In this document: positions 59,012-64,000 of the stretch, piece after piece
Numbering within the stretch: position 1 is the first letter of the stretch
Layout: each line of letters opens with the position of its first letter
DNA from: Trichoplusia ni
Lineage: Eukaryota > Arthropoda > Insecta > Lepidoptera > Noctuidae
DNA length: 64,000 nucleotides
NCBI RefSeq assembly: GCF_003590095.1
Contig: NC_039483.1
Location: 10,230,001 to 10,294,000, forward strand
Reading direction: 5' to 3'
Notes under the pieces: generated by a model
What the model was told of the DNA's origin: nothing
Database searches by the model: none
The model's input: only the letters and a program-made list of their open reading frames with translations
Program-made: the position numbers and the translations under genes

Positions 59012-62000
59012 ACTTGTAATTTTATTGGATTTCGTCGATTTCTTCCTACTTCTAATCTTTGGGATTAATGCTGGCAGCTAAGGGTAATATGCTATTAAGA
59101 AAATGACTGAATATGATGGGATCCTAGTTAGTAGTTACCTTAAATTTTTACTTGCTGAATGAGCTCGTCAACCCATTGCAATCTTCATAATTATAGAATT
59201 GCAAATAAGTGAATAGACGTATCAAATCCATGTCAAATATTAACGAATTAGTTAATTTAATACGATTTTACTTACTTAGTTTTACCGCTTGTGGTAACGA
59301 AATGTATATGTGTAGGGTCATGTGTGCAAAGCGGATCTACTGAGACTTATTATTCTTGATTTAACCCTTCGACTGAATGCGTAGTAATGTGTATGGGATT
59401 CGGAAGGCCTTTTGGTGACACTGCGTGGAGCGGCTCAAGACCGACAGATGGCTGAATGGGCAAGCTTTTGTGGTTCGTTGTGTAATTTACAACTGCTAAT
59501 GATTGCTTTGCAATTTGAAATTGTTCAATTAGCTTGTTGAAGATTTTAAATATCTCATGTGTCTACTAAGATGTTGAAGTGATTTTTCTGCGTGTACAAG
59601 AAATTAAGTTTTATTTTGAAATCATGATACTAAAGCGACCTTTAAAACTTTTTTCGAATTTGCATTACAATATTTTCCGTCTCATTCATTTATTTTCCTG
59701 GTCAAGTTATTTATTAATTCATTTTATTTTTAATATGTTCATTCATTTATTGGTTAATTCATAAATATATAACAATAAAAACATTAAAGTATCATCTCTC
59801 TGGTTCAAAGAACTTTGATGTTATTGCATCAAATAACACTTCAGTTTGAATTCTGTCTCGCCTGTTTCATTGCTAGTATATTTTGAGTTCCATTTATGTT
59901 TATGTTACGATCAGCATAAAAGTTTTGATAGCAACAGACACTTGTTCATATACGTAGTTTAATATTATTACTATATTCCTCGAGGAGCGGTAGTCTGCAG
60001 TCGACGTATTTAAAAGACACAGACATTGACATGTTATACCCAATACTAGTACATGTTGACCGTCAAATACATATAAATCGTTCTGATTACACCTTTATAT
60101 TTAAACGGAAAGGAAGTCATAAAAGTTTGTTAAATTCTAAATCAGCTTGTATGAGTAAAGTAAATGAGGGAAGGTAGTCCGAATAATCCGAATATTCCTT
60201 GACAATTCAGGTAATCTTTGTAAATGTTTAAATAAAAGCATACCAAAAATACAAGAGTACACAAAAGTTTACCGCAATTGTCTAACAACTGCCACACGGC
60301 ACACAACACTAAGTTGCATCATAAGCCTCTGGATTATAGAGTTTTACCACAGTGGCACTAATGCCTCCCTAACATAGTTATTGGGGACGTTGTAAGGACG
60401 GCCACACACGCTTCATTGGAAACTCACGCTTTTGTCGTTAGCACATGTAATCTATTCATCCACCCATTTCGTGTACACCATCCCTAATATATAACGTCAA
60501 TGTTCTGAACCGCCTTTGTTGCTTCAAATTATGTTTAACTAAACAAAAAGGTTTTATTGCTATTTATGTTGGGGTACTTTTGTTAAAAATAGGTATAAAT
60601 AACGCGCATCGTGCTCGGAATTAAATTTAATGGTATGGAAATTATTTCACGTAATAATAAATATTAGAAAATATATGCGTGTACTTCTGTGGTTTACATT
60701 CATTATTCTTTTCATGTATTATTTTGATGGCTTGTTTAGTATCAGACTCAAATGAGTTCTTATTTTTAAGTTCACATGGCATGTGGTCCTGACTAGGTTT
60801 CTTAACAAGATTATCTCGCCGGACGCCGGACAACTAGCAAGACGTAATTAGGTTAAGCAATAAGAGTACCAGGATACCAGGAAACTAATAGAGTTTCACA
60901 AGAAGTACTTATAAGAAAGAAATTAGGTTATTGCTGACTTGACTTTAAGAGTTTTTTAAATGTTCTTCATAAAGTCGGCTTCGAGATAGGTAAAGTTGTT
61001 CTTTGACGTCCAATAACGGATAATAAAACGTTCATATTCCATTACCACACATTTTGAGGCACAAATTTATACGCGTCTATAAAATTGTATGCAAATTAGT
61101 TCGGAATTACTCTCGCTGAGAAAGTTATAAAGCAGTTGGCATTATGCATGTTGCGCTTATTATTCTACGCGGAATGGAATTCTAGCCAGTATTTTACAGT
61201 TTTGGCTTTTAATAGAACTTAATGTACGCTAATTTTAAATTAGGGGCAGTTTGCCCTAAATTCGGTTGGAGAATTGGTGGAGCGAATTGTACTTACAATT
61301 TGAAACTACAATGTATTAACTGGTAAGTAGAGAGAGATATTGTGGGCTCATACATATTTTTGATGATGACTGCTATTGAAAATAGTCAGGTAAAGTTTTA
61401 GATATACAAATTATATCTATAACATGTTTTTTAAAGTATCTTTCGTGACGATGATTCCTCACGCGTTATTTTTGACATTCGACCCACTACCCAACGGCCC
61501 CCTCTTCCAATGGCATCCAAAACTTAAAAATGCCTAAACAACTGTTTTACTGGAAAATAAACATTACGTTTAGTAAGCCAAAAGAGGCAAATAAAATGAC
61601 ATATCATTTGGTAATAGCGAAAAGTAAATATTCAGACTTATGAAGGGTAATATATTTTTCACTAAACGTTTGAGTACCATCAAATAATGTGATCATGAAT
61701 TTTAATTATAAGCTTTAGGCCCCTTTTATCTTCGCACTTTACCTGAGAATCGTAAACGAATATTGTTGGAATTATTTAGGTCTCAGTTTAATCTAGGTCA
61801 TGAGATTTGTCTGGTTTTTATTTCGTAATAAAAAGAGAAGAGGATTTTTTAACAGTTTTTTGTTACTATGAAGGAGATAACTTTTTAATTGCGAAACGGG
61901 TTCATTATATAGATCTTAATATTATTCAAATTATTTGTTTGAAGTCGCTAGTAGGTAGTGTAGGTACTAGACTAGAAGGTGACTTGTTGTTTTTTTTTTG

Positions 62001-62174
62001 TGTAACTACAACGTCACCCGAAGTCAAAATAAGAAGACGTAAATCAAATACTTTACACTTACTTACTACTATTCACGTTATAACCTTAATGTCTTTTTTC
62101 TATTTCCGAATATATTTTTATCTACAACCCACAGCCCAATACAAGCCATCCTCCAAAATAAGTAAACCTCAGCA

Positions 62175-62430
62175 AAGAGTTTTATAAGTGGATCCATGAT
62201 CCCCTCATTACTGAGTCGAGTTATGTGCGAGACGTTCATTACGCGAGACGCGTCATCCATTGCGCGATCGGCTCGGGATTAAAAGATAGAAAAAGGTGAA
62301 AAATTACGGGACGCACCGTCGGAGATTACCAGCTAGATTACCTTCGTGTCATTTATCAACTTCATCTGCGAGCTCCTGGAGTCGGGGCTTTGTGTGGCGC
62401 GAAGGTAATTTTGGACGCAAAGGTATTGTT
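62175..62430. promoter_or_regulatory. GC-richer islet with CGCG repeats
   Basis: This patch includes GAGACGTTCATTACGCGAGA, CGCGTCATCCATTGCGCGAT and CGGCTCGGG, then a second block around 62370-62410 (GAGCTCCTGGAGTCGGGGCT). CATTACGCG and CATTGCGCG are near-direct repeats 20 bases apart. No open frame with an ATG covers it. It may be a conserved non-coding element. Confidence 0.25.
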
Positions 62431-64000
62431 TATTAAAGAAAGGGGGAGGTAGCTGATTTATATTAAAATTGATGTACCAGCTCATCTGCCTGTTGCGGAA
62501 GTATTAAGGGTTGTTTTCTAGTCTGTGTTGTGTACGACTTTTAAAGAGGAGGTTGTTTCAGAACAACTGGTTTCTGGAGGCTGAATTCAGATTCAGCCGA
62601 TATTTTATTAATCTCCAAAGTACGAGTACATTGTAATTGTTGCTGAGAATATTTCATTCAATTCGACTTTTTTAGAGAATGTTAAAAAAACATTTAAAAT
62701 GGTTTGAATCTTTATTAACAGCTGATATTAGCATAAAACTGTACCTCTCACAAAAAACGTGTTATCTGGAGATTATTTATTACGTTTACTCATGCTTGCT
62801 GATTGCTTGTAACTTGCGGCATAACCCAAGGACGCACGTGACAGTGCCGCTAGGGTGGGTAAACATCCCGATAACTAATACTTGGCCGCGAATATTTGAC
62901 ACGAAGAAAAACTATTCTAATTCAATCCCGGCCTGTGATTCGAACATTTTCCTGCCTGTTATTTACAAGCCAACAAAAGTAATTTAACAAAATGTCTTCT
63001 GTTTCTCCCGAAAAAGACATTGAACCGGATTACTGTTTTGTTAATCTTTTGAGTAACGATTTTGGGGTGAAAATTGGTGGAATATTTTATTTATAATATA
63101 AAGCGGATTTTCACCTGAAAAATATTTACTTAAAGGTTAATTTTTAAAATGTTTTTAAAATGTATTATTATTACTGTAGTAAGTTTACAGGAATGGAGCA
63201 AAATTTATTAATAAACCTTCACTTCCGTCTACTTCTTACGCCTATTTGATACGCCTAGTTTGATTTTTTGTTTTGTATCCAACCTACGTACCCCATTCCA
63301 GCATTGTCAAACGATTAACAAATACAGGTAGCTGTCAAACAGATAGATTTAGTATCAATTTAAAAACTAACTGTGTGTAATATAAAACTGTAGTTAAAAT
63401 TACAAAATGAATCAACGTATCCTGTTCGCAACTAGAAGTTCGTTGTAAAAGTTTTACTAATCCGGTTTGTTAAGCAAAGCCCTCTGTCTATTCTCTGAAG
63501 GCTTACGTTGGTGGCTATAACATTAGATTTTAATAATATAACTTTATGGCTTTTGCTTGACTTTGTACTAAATTGGTTTAATTTACTATATTTATATTAA
63601 GCTATGTTAATACAGGTTCTATTGTTGCAGAAATGAAATATATAGCGGATTTTGCACAGATAAGTCGTGTATATGTTCTTATTAGCAATAATTGTTTGAA
63701 ATTAGTAAAGTAAGAAATATACGACTGTCAATGGTTAAATTATGAGTTTGGAAAACAATGGGATATGTGTTTTACGAAGGCACGGTTATATCAAGTTGTA
63801 TAGCCTTGTTTTAAACAGACCATATTTATAATAAAATTGGTTAATTTTTAATTTAGGTTAAAAAATTAATGACCAATGTACATGTACCTGTGATATTGTG
63901 AATCGTAATAAATATTGTTTGAGTGTATCTCTTTATAAACACAGAATAAAGAGTTATAAAGGTACTTAACTGACTGCCTCGTACCTTTTCATTAATATTA

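Larger units (their letters stand above)
57640..64000. other. mostly non-coding stretch with two GC-richer islets
   Basis: No gene is supported. Islets at 58365-58560 and 62175-62430 are listed separately. The 61807-62187 frame starts at TTG, is hydrophobic and AT-driven, and is rejected as a gene. A phrase at 59421-59465 (GTGGAGCGGCTCAAGACCGA) may be an old LINE piece. Confidence 0.45.

Noticed and set aside
61807..62187. 126-codon plus-strand open frame
   Set aside because: It begins at TTG, its composition is AT-driven, and no motif or promoter context is seen.
62325..62345. GCTAGATTACC, shared with the miR-9/79 family
   Set aside because: Only 11 bases match and no pairing arm forms a precursor hairpin. 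The same word also appears near 52960 by chance.
1..64000. CRISPR arrays, bacterial operons or prophage
   Set aside because: No regularly spaced direct repeats, ribosome-binding sites or dense coding; composition and repeats are those of insect nuclear DNA.

Overview
The window looks like lepidopteran (moth or butterfly) nuclear DNA from an intergenic region or a very long intron. It is strongly AT-rich throughout and has stop codons in every frame. There is no bacterial operon structure, no tRNA or rRNA gene, and no open frame I can assign to a protein family. The lepidopteran call rests on several interspersed repeats that I recall as common in moth and butterfly genomes. These were identified from memory and reading, not by a database search.

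Layout. 1-6.2 kb is featureless. 6.2-10 kb holds a tRNA-derived SINE remnant, a fragment of the GGTTCCG repeat, a perfect 18-bp hairpin and an old retroposon tail. 10-15.6 kb has two GC-rich islets (11.43-11.53 and 13.16-13.24 kb), CRE palindromes and a second SINE remnant. 15.6-23.5 kb contains a TA-flanked 294-bp CAGGGTGTT element, a diverged retroposon fragment at 21.3 kb and a knot of dyads at 23.0 kb. 23.5-24.0 kb is a nearly complete copy of the GGTTCCG...CTTGGCCGG repeat. 27-34 kb carries two LINE 3' ends and two minus-strand SINE remnants. 34-43 kb has the two longest unexplained open frames, two CpG-dense islets and another LINE 3' end. 47.0-47.9 kb is the outstanding feature. 48-64 kb holds more decayed retroposon tails and a few GC-richer islets.

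The best-supported and most interesting object is an 879-bp foldback DNA transposon at 47022-47900. Its terminal inverted repeats are about 230 bp long and differ at only four positions by my reading. It is flanked by TA and starts CAGTC, as in the Tc1/mariner superfamily. Each arm carries a roughly 25-bp-period array of an AAAAGTCGCTAAACA-like motif that could be a transposase-binding array. It encodes no transposase, so it is non-autonomous. The near identity of the arms implies recent insertion or arm homogenisation.

No protein-coding gene can be called with confidence. Five open frames are listed as unproven (minus strand 38906-39220 with one predicted membrane span; minus 34437-34850; plus 24698-24946, 54129-54341 and 58796-59011). 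Transcript data and comparison with related moth genomes would decide them. I found no evidence of a new multi-gene system here.
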